Source: JBBAFS01 sp041655255
Lineage (GTDB): Bacteria > Spirochaetota > Spirochaetia > Sphaerochaetales > Sphaerochaetaceae
Direction of reading: 5' to 3'
Assembly (NCBI GenBank): GCA_041655255.1
Contig: JBBAFS010000041.1
Location: 1-15,101, forward strand
DNA: 15,101 bases
Shown here one piece after another: positions 14,897 to 15,101 of this stretch (within the stretch, counting starts at the first letter, position 1; the number at the start of each line of letters is the position of its first letter). The notes under the pieces are model-generated. The model had not been told where the DNA came from and searched no databases. It worked only from the letters and a program-made list of their open reading frames with translations. A program made the position numbers and the translations under genes.

Positions 14897-15101
14897 GTCT
14901 ACACGTTTGGTTATCTTTAGCGATAGAATATTTAATGAGTTAGTTAAGTATTTGAGATATAAGGAGAAACGACATTTTTTGTCGTCTAACGAAGGTTTAA
15001 GAACAAAAAAAGCGTGCCAAAAAACCAGAGGTAATTTAAGCACGCCATATGAACAACTACAAGGACATAATAAAATTGATTGATCAAATTAGCAAGCAAA
15101 A

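Larger units (their letters stand above)
14346..15101. other. Gene-poor stretch upstream of uvrA
   Basis: About 750 bases with no gene I can support. The longest frame, 14865-15083 (72 codons, plus strand), lacks a ribosome binding site and a recognisable protein pattern. The stretch holds a long hairpin (14643-14691), a 17-bp direct repeat (14436-14452 and 14880-14896), and a second short repeat, GTTTGGTTATCT, near 14728 and 14903. Small hairpins occur near 14969-14984 (ACGACA / TGTCGT) and 15011-15045 (GCGTGC / GCACGC). It may be decayed DNA plus the promoter region of uvrA. Confidence 0.5.

Noticed and set aside
14865..15083. 72-codon plus-strand frame in the gap upstream of uvrA
   Set aside because: No ribosome binding site, no recognisable protein pattern, low-complexity basic composition, and it overlaps a 17-bp repeat and small hairpins.

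Overview
The window looks like chromosomal DNA from a Gram-negative bacterium of the Fibrobacteres-Chlorobi-Bacteroidetes (FCB) group, most likely Candidatus Cloacimonadota. The reasons are A+T-rich DNA, strong AGGAG-type ribosome binding sites, large secreted beta-helix proteins, and C-terminal type IX secretion (T9SS) sorting domains with the NYPNP ... IYNxKGQ ... SG/SxxYxYxL pattern. The phylum is inferred from protein style; no marker gene here proves it.

Layout. (1) Positions 3-1529 hold the 3' part of a secreted GLUG-repeat protein ending in a T9SS sorting domain, followed by a strong hairpin. (2) Positions 1530-1856 are an intergenic stretch with three copies of a short GTAGGGG dispersed repeat. 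(3) Positions 1857-4247 encode a complete 796-residue secreted beta-helix protein with a T9SS sorting domain, followed by a clear intrinsic terminator and another repeat copy. (4) Positions about 4435-11390 are a tandem array of three paralogous genes of about 2.1 kb, repeating about every 2.3 kb. Each encodes a signal peptide, a right-handed beta-helix, a CARDB-like Ig domain and a fibronectin type III-like domain, with no recognisable T9SS sorting domain. The array ends in an intrinsic terminator. (5) Convergent to it, on the minus strand at 11517-14345, is a complete uvrA (nucleotide excision repair). (6) Positions 14346-15101 have no gene I can support, but hold a long hairpin and several short repeats.

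Five of the six genes are envelope or surface proteins built on solenoid folds, so this is an accessory cell-surface locus beside a housekeeping repair gene. The most interesting signals are in the triplicated array. Its C-terminal modules are almost identical at DNA level between copies two and three, including silent sites and a 200-bp perfect run, while the beta-helix halves have diverged. Each copy carries a conserved A+T palindrome upstream, displaced by about 250 bp in copy one. A conserved hairpin with one compensatory base-pair change follows copies one and two but not copy three. I see no CRISPR array, tRNA, rRNA, insertion sequence or phage gene.
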